Shown: positions 1 through 8,544, counted from the stretch's first letter. The stretch: 64,000 nt of DNA from Hamadaea tsunoensis DSM 44101 (GCF_000428945.1 NZ_AUAX01000004.1:186001-250000), one strand, 5' to 3'. Numbers and translations: made by a program. The notes: generated by a model not told the origin, from the letters alone.

Positions 1-20
1 TACCGACCGGCCTGACAGCG

Positions 21-59
21 ACCGGCGGCCGGTACCGGATGCGGATACCGGCCGCCGGT
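21..59. terminator. Hairpin after the HAD phosphatase gene
   Basis: A perfect 14-bp inverted repeat (arms 21-34 and 46-59, ACCGGCGGCCGGTA on the left) with an 11-nt loop lies just past the 3' end of the minus-strand phosphatase gene. Position and strength suggest a transcription terminator. There is no clear U-tract, as is usual for high-GC actinomycete terminators. Confidence 0.55.
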
Positions 60-70
60 GTCCGACAGCG

Positions 71-724
71 TCAGGGGGTTCGCGGCAGGCGTTCGGGGGC
101 GACCACCGGCCGGACGTCGATCGCGTCGATGCCGGCCGCGGCGGCGGCCCGCAGTCCTTCGTCGCTGTCCTCGTACACCACCGCGTCCCGCGCCGGTACG
201 CCGAGCCGGGACAGGGCCAGCAGGTACAGATCGGGTGCGGGCTTGCCGTTGTCGACGTCCTCGCGCGTCACGATCACCGTGAAGAGGTCTCGGATGCCGA
301 GATGGTCCAGGGTCGGGGCGAAACTGACGGTCGTGCCGCCGGTGGCGATCGCCAGCCGGCGTCCCTGTGCTCGTGCCGTCCGTGCGATGTCGAGGACCGG
401 GCGGACCGGTTCGACGGTGTGCACGAACCGGTCGAGGAACGCGGCGTCGCGGCGCCGGGCGACGAGCGAGGAATCGAGGGGCGCGCCGGTTTCGGCGGCG
501 AGCAGACGGACCATCTCGTGCGTGGACAGCCCGGTCCGCTGATCGAACCAGTCGCGCCGCAGCAGATGCCCGTGCTCTTGCAGCCCTTCGCGCAGGCTGT
601 GGTAGTTCGCGGTCGTGGAGTCGGCCAGGGTGCCGTCCCAGTCGAACAGGAGCGCCTGGGCGTCGGGCGGCGGCTCCAGGGCAGCGGCCGAGATCGGGTC
701 CGTGGGATTCGGCTGTCGCCTCAT
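71..724 (-). CDS. HAD-family phosphatase (phosphoglycolate phosphatase / beta-phosphoglucomutase-like)
   Basis: Probable cytoplasmic hydrolase of a small phosphorylated metabolite. The nucleophile motif is DWDGT (Asp28, Asp30). The later HAD motifs are also visible: a Thr in IATGG, the Lys in NGKPAPD, and the acidic pair in VYEDSDEG. A cap domain lies between motifs I and II. The ATG at 724 is preferred: a TAGTGT box lies 8 nt upstream, resembling a leaderless promoter. A GTG at 736 would add four residues. It is divergent from the methyltransferase gene at 787. The substrate cannot be told from sequence. Confidence 0.85.
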   Translation of the reverse strand: MRRQPNPTDPISAAALEPPPDAQALLFDWDGTLADSTTANYHSLREGLQEHGHLLRRDWFDQRTGLSTHEMVRLLAAETGAPLDSSLVARRRDAAFLDRFVHTVEPVRPVLDIARTARAQGRRLAIATGGTTVSFAPTLDHLGIRDLFTVIVTREDVDNGKPAPDLYLLALSRLGVPARDAVVYEDSDEGLRAAAAAGIDAIDVRPVVAPERLPRTP

Positions 725-786
725 GAGGATCAACACTAGTCAAGCGGCGCCGGCCCCTGCCGTCCGGCGGATGAGACGATGCGGAG

Positions 787-1569
787 ATGGACGAATCGAC
801 GACGGGCGGCTTCGATCGCCGGACGGCCTCGGCGTGGCAGCACAGCTGGGACCGGCAGCAGGAGGCGTACATGCCCGACCGGGAGGAACGCTTCGCGGCG
901 ATGCTCGACGCCGTCGACGCGACCGCGCCCACCAGCCGTCCGCTGCGGGTCCTCGACCTGTGCGGCGGGACCGGTTCCATCAGCCTGCGGCTCGTACGCC
1001 GCCGTCCGGACGCCGCCGTGACGCTCGTCGACCTCGACCCCGCCCTGCTGCGTATCGCGCGCGGCTCGCTGCCCGACACTGTCGCCGTCGTCCAGGCCGA
1101 TCTGCGGGAGGCGGGCTGGCCGAGCCGGATCGGCCGGGATTTCGACGCGATCCTCACCGCGACCGCGCTGCACTGGTTCGCCGCCGACGAACTGTCCACT
1201 CTCTACGGACAGATCCTCGACCTGCTCGCCCCGGGCGGCATCTTCGTCAACGCCGACCACATGCCCGACGATGACCTGCCCGCATTGACCGAAGACCTGT
1301 ACGCCGCGGACAAGCGGCGCCGGGAAGCCCTGTACGCCACGGGAGCGGCGGTCTCGTGGGAGGGTTGGTGGAACCTGGTCGCGGCCGACCCGGTGCTCGG
1401 CCCGTTGAAGACCGAGCGGGACGAGCTGTTCAGCATCCACCACGGTCAGGAGTGGACCCCGCCGGTCGGCTGGCACCGCGACGCTTTGCTGGCAGCGGGG
1501 TTCGCCGAGGCCGGCCTGGTCTGGCGGGGCGGCCTGGACGCGGCCGTCGCCGCCCGGCGAGCCCGCTGA
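787..1569 (+). CDS. Class I SAM-dependent methyltransferase
   Basis: 260-aa soluble protein with a Rossmann methyltransferase core. Motif I is VLDLCGGTGS (about residues 55-64), followed by the acidic end of strand 2 (VDLDPALL) and the FDAILTATALHW segment typical of motif IV. It resembles trans-aconitate or ubiquinone/menaquinone-type small-molecule methyltransferases. No substrate-specific motif is recognised. It stands alone, divergent from the HAD gene and convergent with the next one. Confidence 0.85.
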   Translation: MDESTTGGFDRRTASAWQHSWDRQQEAYMPDREERFAAMLDAVDATAPTSRPLRVLDLCGGTGSISLRLVRRRPDAAVTLVDLDPALLRIARGSLPDTVAVVQADLREAGWPSRIGRDFDAILTATALHWFAADELSTLYGQILDLLAPGGIFVNADHMPDDDLPALTEDLYAADKRRREALYATGAAVSWEGWWNLVAADPVLGPLKTERDELFSIHHGQEWTPPVGWHRDALLAAGFAEAGLVWRGGLDAAVAARRAR

Positions 1570-1625
1570 GCCCGGACGGCGTACCCGAGGTTCGGAGCAG
1601 TAGTCGGCTGTCGGGCGTACGCCGG

Positions 1626-2246
1626 TCAGCGGCCGGATGCGAGCCAGGTGGCGAGTTCGCGGAGATCCTTGACGGGATGGTCGCCGTCGAGCCCGCGTAG
1701 CGTCGCGACCCGGGCTCCCGCCGCGCGGGCGGACCGGATGCCGGGGGCGGAGTCCTCGACCGCGAGGCACCGGGCCGGATCGACGCCGAGCCGATCGGCC
1801 GCGGCCAGGTACGGCTGCGGCGACGGCTTGCCCTCGGCCGTGTCCTCGACGGTGACGAGCACCGGCGGCGTGATGCCGGCGGCGCCGAGCCGGATGCCGG
1901 CCAGCCGCCGGTCCGCGCTCGTGACCACGGCCCACGGCAGGCCGAGCCGCCGCACGGTGTCCAGCAGTTCGGCGGCGCCGACCGTGGCCCGGATGTCGGA
2001 GACGTCCGCGTACTCCAGTTCGAGCTGCCGCTGCGCGGCGTGGCGGTGCTCGTCCGCCGTACGGCCGGGCAGCACGGCGATGGCCGTCGTGAGCGCGGTG
2101 TTGCCGTGCAGCCGCGGCTCCAGAGTGCTCATCGGTACGCCGTGCTCGGCGGCCCAACGCCGCCAGGAGCGTTCGACGGCCGCGTCCGAGTCGACCAGGG
2201 TGCCGTCCATGTCGAGCAGGACGGCGGCGAAGTCATGCGGTCCCAT
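1626..2246 (-). CDS. HAD-family hydrolase, beta-phosphoglucomutase-like
   Basis: 206 aa. The nucleophile motif DMDGT (Asp12, Asp14) is followed by a helical cap, VVTSADRR (motif II), the Lys of EGKPSPQP (motif III) and LAVEDSAPG (motif IV). This layout is that of the DhaH/YcjU/GPP group, which acts on sugar or glycerol phosphates. It is a second HAD gene 0.9 kb from the first, but the two proteins differ clearly and are not a recent duplication. Substrate unknown. Confidence 0.85.
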   Translation of the reverse strand: MGPHDFAAVLLDMDGTLVDSDAAVERSWRRWAAEHGVPMSTLEPRLHGNTALTTAIAVLPGRTADEHRHAAQRQLELEYADVSDIRATVGAAELLDTVRRLGLPWAVVTSADRRLAGIRLGAAGITPPVLVTVEDTAEGKPSPQPYLAAADRLGVDPARCLAVEDSAPGIRSARAAGARVATLRGLDGDHPVKDLRELATWLASGR

Positions 2247-2292
2247 GCGTCAAGCCTGCCAGAGGGCCCGATCGCCCTCGTATAGTCGTGCC

Positions 2293-2895
2293 ATGGAGCC
2301 GCCCGAGACATCGATCAGCGTACGCGGCGAAATGGACATGATGGAGGCGCCACCGCCGCCGGGCGCGCGGCGGCGGCTGGCCGGACTGGCCGATCTGCTC
2401 CTGCTGGCGGCGGCACTCGGCGCGGGTGCCGGATACCAGCTGGGCGACCGTCGCGACGCTGGGCGCTCGACGGGCGAGACGGCCACCGTGGCTCCGGTGA
2501 GCGCGGCCGTGAACGCGACCGGCCGGCGCTGCTCGCAACAGCTGGGCCTCCGGTTGCAGCTCGGGGTGGAGGTCGTCAACCGGTCCGGCCGCCCGGTGCG
2601 GCTGCAGGAGTTCGCCGCGACACTTCCCCTGGGTGGCATGCGGGTCGTCGGCACCAGCTGGGGCGCCTGCGGCGAGTTGTCGCCGGCTTCGGCCGGAATA
2701 CCGCAGAGCCTGCCACCCGGCGCGGCGGCGTGGATGTCGGCCGTCTTCGACGTGTACGGCCCTTGCCCCGCGCCGGATCCGGTCAGCTTCACCGTGCTGG
2801 TGGCCGACGACAACGACGCGGCGGCCGTCGACGCCGGCGGCTTCGCCGACCTCGGCGACGTCCCCTACTCCGGGTGCGGCAGCCCGGCCTCCTGA
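2293..2895 (+). CDS. Hypothetical membrane-anchored extracytoplasmic protein
   Basis: 200 aa, not recognised. A Pro-rich N-terminus precedes one hydrophobic segment (about residues 29-47, LADLLLLAAALGAGAG) that should act as signal anchor. The remaining domain, about 140 residues, has four cysteines and a beta-rich look. The start is decided by TATAGT at 2283-2288, 6 nt ahead of the ATG, a leaderless arrangement. It is divergent from the HAD gene. Confidence 0.6.
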   Translation: MEPPETSISVRGEMDMMEAPPPPGARRRLAGLADLLLLAAALGAGAGYQLGDRRDAGRSTGETATVAPVSAAVNATGRRCSQQLGLRLQLGVEVVNRSGRPVRLQEFAATLPLGGMRVVGTSWGACGELSPASAGIPQSLPPGAAAWMSAVFDVYGPCPAPDPVSFTVLVADDNDAAAVDAGGFADLGDVPYSGCGSPAS

Positions 2896-2982
2896 TGCAG
2901 TCCCGTCGGATCGCGGTGTCTCCAGCGGATCTTCGCGGACTTCGGCGAGCAGCCGCTGAGCGAACGGCGGTAGGTTGATCGC

Positions 2983-3642
2983 GTGATGTCTGAGCTGTCG
3001 TTGTCCGTCAAGGATCTGCGCGTGATCGTGCGGATCGACGGTGAGGCTGTCGGCAGCCTCGACGGCAGTGCCGGCCCTGACCCGTGGTTCGTGCTGGTGC
3101 CGGTCAACCGTTTCGTCGCGACCGTCGAGCCGACGACGGCGACGATCGCCTGCTGTCGTGGCTGCGGGCCGGATTGCAGCGCGGTCGAGGCGCGTATCCA
3201 GCGAGAAGGTGCCGTCGTGCGCTGGGTGTGGGGCGACCGGGAACAACGCGGGGAGAGCGGGCGGCGTACGACGCTGTTCGACGCCGGCGCCTACGACGCC
3301 GAAGTTTCCCGCTTGGGGGCCGACTTCGGCTGGGAGACTCCGCTGCGCCGGGCCGGGCGGCTGATCCTCAGCGACCTCCCGCTGCCGCCGGGGCTCGTCG
3401 GCGACAGGGTTTGTGGCGGCGGTTCCGGCCGGCTCGAGGTGTGGTTCACGGAGCCGGACGAGTACCAGGTCTTCGTGACCTTTCCCTGGGACGAAGCGCG
3501 GCCGGACGAGAGCGCGGCGGAGATACGGGCCGTGCTCGCCGGGCCGGTGGCCCTGTGGCCGGCCCGATGGCACAGCATCAGGGGAGACCGAGACGAACCA
3601 CCGGCGTACGCGGGCCCGGCCTGGCAGCGTGCAGTCCTGTGA
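2983..3642 (+). CDS. Hypothetical protein with a CC-x2-C-x3-C cluster
   Basis: About 219 aa, soluble, family not recognised. Near residue 56 the segment ACCRGCGPDC gives four closely spaced cysteines that could bind a metal; the rest is mixed and Trp-rich with no known motif. TAGGTT lies 6 nt before GTG 2983, a leaderless signature that favours this codon over the ATG that follows it. The gene is convergent with the sigma factor gene, with stops 2 nt apart. Confidence 0.6.
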   Translation: MMSELSLSVKDLRVIVRIDGEAVGSLDGSAGPDPWFVLVPVNRFVATVEPTTATIACCRGCGPDCSAVEARIQREGAVVRWVWGDREQRGESGRRTTLFDAGAYDAEVSRLGADFGWETPLRRAGRLILSDLPLPPGLVGDRVCGGGSGRLEVWFTEPDEYQVFVTFPWDEARPDESAAEIRAVLAGPVALWPARWHSIRGDRDEPPAYAGPAWQRAVL

Positions 3643-3644
3643 GG

Positions 3645-4922
3645 TCAGGCGGTCGCCGCTACGCAGGCGTACGCGCGGCGCAGCAGCACTTCCCGCTCCG
3701 GCCGGTTCCGGGTGAGCTCCGCGGCCTGCTCGAAGGCGACCCGGGCCTCCGTCATCCGGCCGAGCCGGGCGAGCAGGTCGCCGCGGACCGCGTACAGGAG
3801 ATGGTAGTTGTGCAGTCGTGCCGTGAGATCGTCCACGATGGACAGGGCGGCGGCGGTGCGGCCAGTCTCGGCGACGGCGACGGCGTGGTTGAGCCGCGCG
3901 ACGGGAGTGGGGGCCAGCTGGAGGAGAGTTTCGTACAGCAGGGCGATCTGCGCCCAGTCCGTGTCCTCGGGCCGGGCCGCCTGGGCGTGGCAGGCGGCGA
4001 TCGCGGCCTGCAGGACGTAGGGGCCGACCGGGCGCTGCAGCTCGCGGGCGCGCAGCAGGGTGGTGAACCCGCGCTGGATGAGTGACTGGTCCCAGCGGCC
4101 GCGGTCCTGCTCGGCCAGGGTGACCGGGCGGCCGTCGCCGTCCACGCGGGCCTGGAAGCGGGAGGCCTGGATCTCCATCAGCGCCACGAGCCCGTGGACC
4201 TCGGGCTCGTCCGGGGCGAGGCCGGCGAGCATGCGGCCGAGCCGCAGGGCCTCCTGGCACAGGTCGGTACGCAGCAGGTCGTCGCCGCCGGTGGCGGAGT
4301 AGCCCTCGTTGAAGATCAGGTAGACGACTTCGAGGACCGAGGCGAGCCGCTCGGCGCGTTCGGCCGGCGGGGGCACCTCGAAGGGGATGTCCTTCTCGCC
4401 GAGGGTGCGTTTGGCGCGCACGATCCGCTGGGCGATGGTCGGCTCGGGGACCACGAAGGCGCGGGCGATCTCCTCGGTGGTCAGACCGCCCAGCAGCCGC
4501 AGCGTCAGCGCGACCCGTGCCGGGGTGGCGAGCACGGGGTGGCAGGAGATGAAGATGAGCCGCAGGATGTCGTCTTCGATCTGATCCTCGTCGAGGACGG
4601 CGTCGAACTCCGCCGTGCCGTCGTACGCGGCCGTGCGTTGCCGGTCCTCGACGTCGCGGCCGAGGGTCTCGACCTTCTCGCGCAGCTTGTCGTCGCGCCG
4701 CAGGCGGTCGATCGCGCGGTGGCGGGCGGTCAGCATCAGCCAGCCGCCCGGGTTCTCGGGTACGCCGGTCCGGGGCCAGTCCTGCAACGCGGACACCAGG
4801 GCGTCCTGGGCGAGTTCCTCGGCGAGGCCGACGTCGCGGACGAGGCGGGTCAGGGCGCCGACGATGCGCGCCGACTCGAGCCGCCAGACGGCCTCGAGCC
4901 GGCGCTGGATCTCGATCTCCAC
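3645..4922 (-). CDS. ECF RNA polymerase sigma factor with C-terminal extension (DUF6596 type)
   Basis: 425 aa. Residues up to about 170 hold sigma region 2 (AEELAQDALVSALQDWP, then RHRAIDRLRRD) and region 4 (LTTEEIARAFVVPEPTIAQRIVRAKRTL). The long C-terminal part is the alpha-helical, TPR-like extension found in this sigma group (LYETLLQLAPTPVARLNHAV). Such factors lack a classical anti-sigma and are usually encoded beside a YCII/DGPF protein, exactly as here: the YCII gene ends 8 nt upstream. The GTG at 4922 gives the usual N-terminus. The regulon is not apparent. Confidence 0.9.
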   Translation of the reverse strand: MEIEIQRRLEAVWRLESARIVGALTRLVRDVGLAEELAQDALVSALQDWPRTGVPENPGGWLMLTARHRAIDRLRRDDKLREKVETLGRDVEDRQRTAAYDGTAEFDAVLDEDQIEDDILRLIFISCHPVLATPARVALTLRLLGGLTTEEIARAFVVPEPTIAQRIVRAKRTLGEKDIPFEVPPPAERAERLASVLEVVYLIFNEGYSATGGDDLLRTDLCQEALRLGRMLAGLAPDEPEVHGLVALMEIQASRFQARVDGDGRPVTLAEQDRGRWDQSLIQRGFTTLLRARELQRPVGPYVLQAAIAACHAQAARPEDTDWAQIALLYETLLQLAPTPVARLNHAVAVAETGRTAAALSIVDDLTARLHNYHLLYAVRGDLLARLGRMTEARVAFEQAAELTRNRPEREVLLRRAYACVAATA

Positions 4923-4930
4923 GGCGTGGG

Positions 4931-5260
4931 TCAGTCGCCCGGTCCGTAGACGCGGCGCATGTCGCCCTCGCCGTCGCCGACCACGCTCCAGAAGCGCTGG
5001 GCCAGTTCGCGCGCCTCCTCCTCGGTACGCGCCTCGATGAGGGCGAAGCTGACGATGGACTCCTTGGCCTCGGCGTACGGGCCGTCGGTCATGGTGACCT
5101 GGCCGTCGGCGGCCGAGAAGTGGGTGCCCTTCGGGTCGAGTCCGCCGCTGGCGAGCAGGACCCCGGCCTGGGTCAGCTCGGTGACGAAGGCGCCCATCCG
5201 GGCGTACAGCTCGGGGGTCGCGGGCGGTCCGCCGCCGTTGGTCGTCATCAGAAAACGCAC
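4931..5260 (-). CDS. YCII-related (DGPF) protein, partner of the sigma factor
   Basis: 109 aa. The sequence MRFLMTTNGGG, then FVTELTQAGVLLASGGLDP, then MTDGPYAEAKE is the classical DGPF/YCII pattern, a small ferredoxin-like fold with no established reaction. It lies 8 nt upstream of the ECF sigma gene on the same strand, an association conserved across actinobacteria and usually read as accessory or regulatory. GTG 5260 is preferred because it begins directly with the conserved first strand. Confidence 0.85.
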   Translation of the reverse strand: MRFLMTTNGGGPPATPELYARMGAFVTELTQAGVLLASGGLDPKGTHFSAADGQVTMTDGPYAEAKESIVSFALIEARTEEEARELAQRFWSVVGDGEGDMRRVYGPGD

Positions 5261-5370
5261 GCCGACATGGTCGCACAAAAAATCTTCGGAAAAGTTCTCC
5301 GGTGGTGTCGATCCGGGGCGGTCCCGTTCGCTGCCTGGATGGAGAAGAGCCGACGAGAAGGGCAGACATC

Positions 5371-5733
5371 ATGGCGAAGTTCGGCACGATCGACGAGTAT
5401 GTGGCCGCGCAGCCGGAGAACCTGCGGGCCGTCGCCGAGAAGATGGTCACGCTCATCGACGCGGCGCTGCCCGGCACCGGTGCCCTGTGGCAGGGGCATC
5501 CCGTGTGGAGCCTCGGCGCCGCGCCCGGCAAGCAGCCCGTCTGCCTCATCAAGGCGTACGCCTCCTATGTGACCTTCGGTCTGTGGCGGGGCCGGGAGCT
5601 CGACGATCCGGACGGCCGCATCGACACGAAGGGCGGGATGGCGCACGTGAAGCTGCGCGACCTGGCCGAGATCGACGCGGAGCTGTTCACCCGGTGGGTG
5701 CGGCAGTCGGCCGACCTGGAGCGCGCCGCCTGA
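5371..5733 (+). CDS. DUF1801 (YdhG-like) domain protein
   Basis: 120 aa. The pattern FGTIDEYVAAQPENLRAVAEKMVTLIDAALPG followed by LWQGHPVWSL and the C-terminal VKLRDLAEID is that of the DUF1801 fold, a small single-domain protein without proven enzymatic role. ATG 5371 is preceded by GAAGGGCAG. It is convergent with marR. Its 3' flank is an 81-bp palindromic repeat that may act as a bidirectional terminator. Confidence 0.75.
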   Translation: MAKFGTIDEYVAAQPENLRAVAEKMVTLIDAALPGTGALWQGHPVWSLGAAPGKQPVCLIKAYASYVTFGLWRGRELDDPDGRIDTKGGMAHVKLRDLAEIDAELFTRWVRQSADLERAA

Positions 5734-5753
5734 CGGCCCCGGCGCCCGCCCTC

Positions 5754-5834
5754 CAAGATCCCGCTTGGATCAGGTTTTCGCACGTAATCTTGGCTCAAGA
5801 TTCGGGTGATCTCCCTGATCCGAACGGGATCTTG
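5754..5834. repeat. 81-bp palindromic repeat, copy 1
   Basis: Nested palindrome: left arm 5754-5774, 11-nt spacer, inner palindrome AATCTTGgctCAAGATT at 5786-5802, 11-nt spacer, right arm 5814-5834. The outer arms pair with two mismatches. The same design recurs at 41679-41759 and 48497-48577. Read on the minus strand, the copy supplies the last codons and the stop codon of marR. Likely a REP- or MITE-like mobile palindrome that also serves as a terminator between convergent genes. Confidence 0.85.
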
Positions 5835-6264
5835 CGATCATCGCGGTCGCGTACGCGATGAGGCGGGCCTGGTCGGACGGCGCGAGACCGGCGGTCAGTT
5901 CGCCGATGCGGGCACTGAAGGCCGTCTCGACCTCGGCGGCCAGCCGTCGCCCGGCGGCCGTGGTGGCGACGTGGACCGCCCGCCGGTCCTGGGCGCTCGC
6001 CGTACGCGTCACCAGCCCCCGCCGCTCGGCCCGGTCGACGAGTCCGCTGATGGACGACTTGTCGAGGCCGAGGAGGCGGCCGAGCTCGTTCATGGTCGGC
6101 TCCCGGTCGCGCAGGATGCCCAGCAGCCGCGTCTGGACGATCGACAGCTCGTGGCGGCCGGCGAGCTCGGCGAGCGTGTCGTGGACGAGGAAGGAGAGCA
6201 GGGCGAGCGCGTCGACCAGATCGAGTCCGGCATCGGGGCCGGACTCGATGTCAGGGCGGTTCAC
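5770..6264 (-). CDS. MarR-family transcriptional regulator
   Basis: 164 aa. The winged helix spans about residues 45-110: SIVQTRLLGILRDREPTMNE, then LGLDKSSISGLVDRAERRGLVTR as recognition helix and wing approach. It probably represses itself and the divergent oxidoreductase at 6345 through the repeats at 6286-6327. GTG 6264 is the start, since the nearby ATG is out of frame. Oddity: roughly the last 19 residues (after TAMIARS) and the TGA come from the inserted 81-bp palindrome, so the native C-terminus was replaced. Confidence 0.88.
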   Translation of the reverse strand: MNRPDIESGPDAGLDLVDALALLSFLVHDTLAELAGRHELSIVQTRLLGILRDREPTMNELGRLLGLDKSSISGLVDRAERRGLVTRTASAQDRRAVHVATTAAGRRLAAEVETAFSARIGELTAGLAPSDQARLIAYATAMIARSRSDQGDHPNLEPRLRAKT

Positions 6265-6285
6265 GGCCCCATCCTACTTGAAAAA

Positions 6286-6327
6286 GTACGTGGCACAAAC
6301 TAAATTGGTACGTGCCACGAACCAATT
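6286..6327. promoter_or_regulatory. Candidate MarR operator and divergent promoter region
   Basis: The 80-bp gap between marR and the oxidoreductase is unusually AT-rich. GTACGTGGCAC (6286-6296) and GTACGTGCCAC (6308-6318) are direct repeats spaced exactly 22 bp, two helical turns. AATTGGT (6303-6309) and ACCAATT (6321-6327) form an inverted repeat across the second copy. This fits cooperative binding of MarR dimers that control both genes. Confidence 0.6.
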
Positions 6328-6344
6328 CATGAGGGAGTCACGGC

Positions 6345-7319
6345 ATGGACGCGTACGCCGCCGTCGTCCGGGAGTTCGGCAAGCCGCCCCGGTACGAGCC
6401 GTTCGAGCTGCCCGAACCGGAGCCGGGGCGGATCGTCGTGGACGTGCTCGCCGCCGGGCTGCACCCGCGGGTGCGTACAGGGGCGTCGGGCAAGCACTAC
6501 ACGAGCACGGGGAAGCTGCCGATGATCCCCGGGATCGACGGTGTCGGCCGGCGCGCGGACGGCCGGCTCGTCTACTTCGTGGCCGACGACGACGATCTCG
6601 GTTCGATGGTGACGCGGACGGCTGTGGACCCTCGGCGGACGGTCGAGCTGCCCGAGGACGTCGACGTGGCCACGGTCGCCGCCGCGATGAACCCGGCGAT
6701 GTCCTCGTGGGTCGCGTTGCGCCGGCGCGTACCGTTGCGGGCCGGGCAGTCCGTCCTCGTGCTCGGCGCCACCGGCAACGCCGGGCGGATGGCGGTCCAG
6801 GTCGCGAAGCGGCTCGGGGCCGGCCGGGTCGTCGGCGCGGGCCGGTCGCCGCAACGGCTGGCCGAACTTCCCGCGCTCGGCGCCGACGCCGTCGTCCGCC
6901 TCCCGGGCGGCGGGCCGGCCGATGCGCCGCTCGACAAGAACGCGCTCGCCGAAGCCGCCGCCGATGTCGACCTCGTGCTCGACTATCTGTGGGCCGAGCC
7001 GGCGAGCGAGGCGATCGTCGCGCTGCTGACCGCGCGTACGGACCGCAGCCGGGCGTTGGACTGGATCCAGATCGGCGCCGTGGCCGGGCCGACGATCGAG
7101 CTGCCCTCGGTCGTGTTCCGCTCGGCCAACTTCCGGCTGCAGGGCAACGGGCAGGGTGCGGTGTCGCCGAAGGCGTACGTGGCCGAACTGCCGTCGCTGG
7201 TCGCCGAGCTCCGGTCCGGCGGGATCACCGCCGCCGTACGCACGGCGCCGCTCGCCGACGTCGAACGCGTCTGGACCGAACCGGAGCCGGCGGGTGTGCG
7301 TACGGTGCTGACGACCTGA
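6345..7319 (+). CDS. Zinc-less MDR-family quinone oxidoreductase
   Basis: 324 aa medium-chain dehydrogenase/reductase. The N-terminal GroES-like part contains PMIPGIDGVGR. The Rossmann part contains VLVLGATGNAGRMAVQVAKRLGAGRVVGAGRS (about residues 145-176), an NADPH-type site. The catalytic-zinc ligands are absent, as in quinone/alkenal reductases. Divergent transcription from a MarR gene with operator-like repeats suggests induction by an electrophile or phenolic compound; the inducer is unknown. It is convergent with the next gene, whose stop follows immediately. Confidence 0.85.
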   Translation: MDAYAAVVREFGKPPRYEPFELPEPEPGRIVVDVLAAGLHPRVRTGASGKHYTSTGKLPMIPGIDGVGRRADGRLVYFVADDDDLGSMVTRTAVDPRRTVELPEDVDVATVAAAMNPAMSSWVALRRRVPLRAGQSVLVLGATGNAGRMAVQVAKRLGAGRVVGAGRSPQRLAELPALGADAVVRLPGGGPADAPLDKNALAEAAADVDLVLDYLWAEPASEAIVALLTARTDRSRALDWIQIGAVAGPTIELPSVVFRSANFRLQGNGQGAVSPKAYVAELPSLVAELRSGGITAAVRTAPLADVERVWTEPEPAGVRTVLTT

Positions 7320-8417
7320 TCAGGCGCGATTCCAGACCAGCCAGCCGTCGATCGTCGCCTGCGGTACGCGAGCCTCGCGGCCCAGTTTCGTGAACGCGTT
7401 CTCGATCGCCGGTGCCGTCGTCGCCATCCCGAACAGCGCCCGCGCGGCCGAGGTGACGATGCTCATCGCGGGGGAGACCCCGGAGCCGGAGCCGATGCCC
7501 GCGAATCCGCTCGCGGCGCCGACCGCCTGCACGAGGAGCTGGCGGTTCTCCGCCCGCGCCGCCTCGTAGGGGTTGTACCGCGTCGCCTGGTACGCCGCCT
7601 CGGCGATCACGTCCATCGGCAGCACCAGCGCGCGGCCGATCCCGATCAGCGCGATCCGCAACGTCTTGTAGTGCAGGTTGAGGGAGTCGCTCTCGCCCAG
7701 GTACTCGGTCTGCGCCCGGCGGGCGAAATGCTCGCCGCCGCTCTTCGACATGCCCAGCCGGATCATGAGCGGCACGACCCGCTGGGCGGCGCGTACCTCG
7801 CCGATCGCGTTGGCGCTGGCGTGGAAGGCGTAGGTGGCGACGGCGGCGCGGACGTCGTCCTCGAGATGCGGCACGGTGATCGCTGCGTACGAGTCCGGAA
7901 CAGGTGAGGCGGCGAGCTGCTCACGGGCCTGCGGCCGCAGTTCCAGGGCGTCCAGGACCCGCCAGCGCAGCGCCTCGTTGCACTCGTTGACCAGGCCGTC
8001 GTCGTCCACCGCCGCGACGTTGACCAGCTGCCAGATCAGCCGGCCGACCGCCTCGCGGTACCTGGTGTCGTCGTGGCGGACCTTGGCCCGCGCGATCGCG
8101 CCCGCCGCCAGTCCGCCGAGCGCGGCCAAAGCCTCGGTCAGCTGCGCCTCCTCGCCGCGCTTCTTCGCCGACAGGCCGAAGTTGCGGTCCCAGAAGCCGC
8201 GCCGCTGCTCGTTCAGGTACTGCGCGACCCCGCCGCCGAAGTTCGCCCCGAACTCCGCCGCCGTGTCCACAGTGGCCTGCGCGCGGCGCTGCGCCGGCGA
8301 CTGGTCGAGCACCCGGCGCAGCTCGCCGAACGCGGTCTGGGCGCGCGTACTGGGCTGGTAACTCTCCCAACGCGACAGTCCCCGGCCCATCGTCCGGGCC
8401 ACCTCCTGGCTCGCCAT
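7320..8417 (-). CDS. Conserved hypothetical protein, mostly alpha-helical
   Basis: 365 aa, family not recognised. Residues 40-150 are rich in Ala, Arg and Gln, with two Gly/Ala-rich stretches (ALAALGGLAAGAIARA, and GAASGFAGIGSGSG near residue 310) that might insert weakly into membranes. There is no signal peptide. ATG 8417 is preceded by AGGGGTGG. It is divergent from the LuxR/GAF regulator at 8545, with 127 bp between them, so the two may be co-regulated. Confidence 0.6.
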   Translation of the reverse strand: MASQEVARTMGRGLSRWESYQPSTRAQTAFGELRRVLDQSPAQRRAQATVDTAAEFGANFGGGVAQYLNEQRRGFWDRNFGLSAKKRGEEAQLTEALAALGGLAAGAIARAKVRHDDTRYREAVGRLIWQLVNVAAVDDDGLVNECNEALRWRVLDALELRPQAREQLAASPVPDSYAAITVPHLEDDVRAAVATYAFHASANAIGEVRAAQRVVPLMIRLGMSKSGGEHFARRAQTEYLGESDSLNLHYKTLRIALIGIGRALVLPMDVIAEAAYQATRYNPYEAARAENRQLLVQAVGAASGFAGIGSGSGVSPAMSIVTSAARALFGMATTAPAIENAFTKLGREARVPQATIDGWLVWNRA

Positions 8418-8544
8418 GCCGACCACCCCTGAAGATCGCACGCTCGTCCCCAGCCGATCGCCGCAGGACTTCTGGCGTGAAGGTAGGCCGAACCACCTGG
8501 CTCGCCAATCCCACGAAGCTGGGGGTACGCCGTAGGGTGAGCGC

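Noticed and set aside
736-2157. Long open frame of more than 470 codons on the minus strand
   Set aside because: It runs antisense to the methyltransferase and across the HAD gene, with Arg/Pro/Gly-rich low-complexity translation typical of shadow frames in GC-rich DNA.
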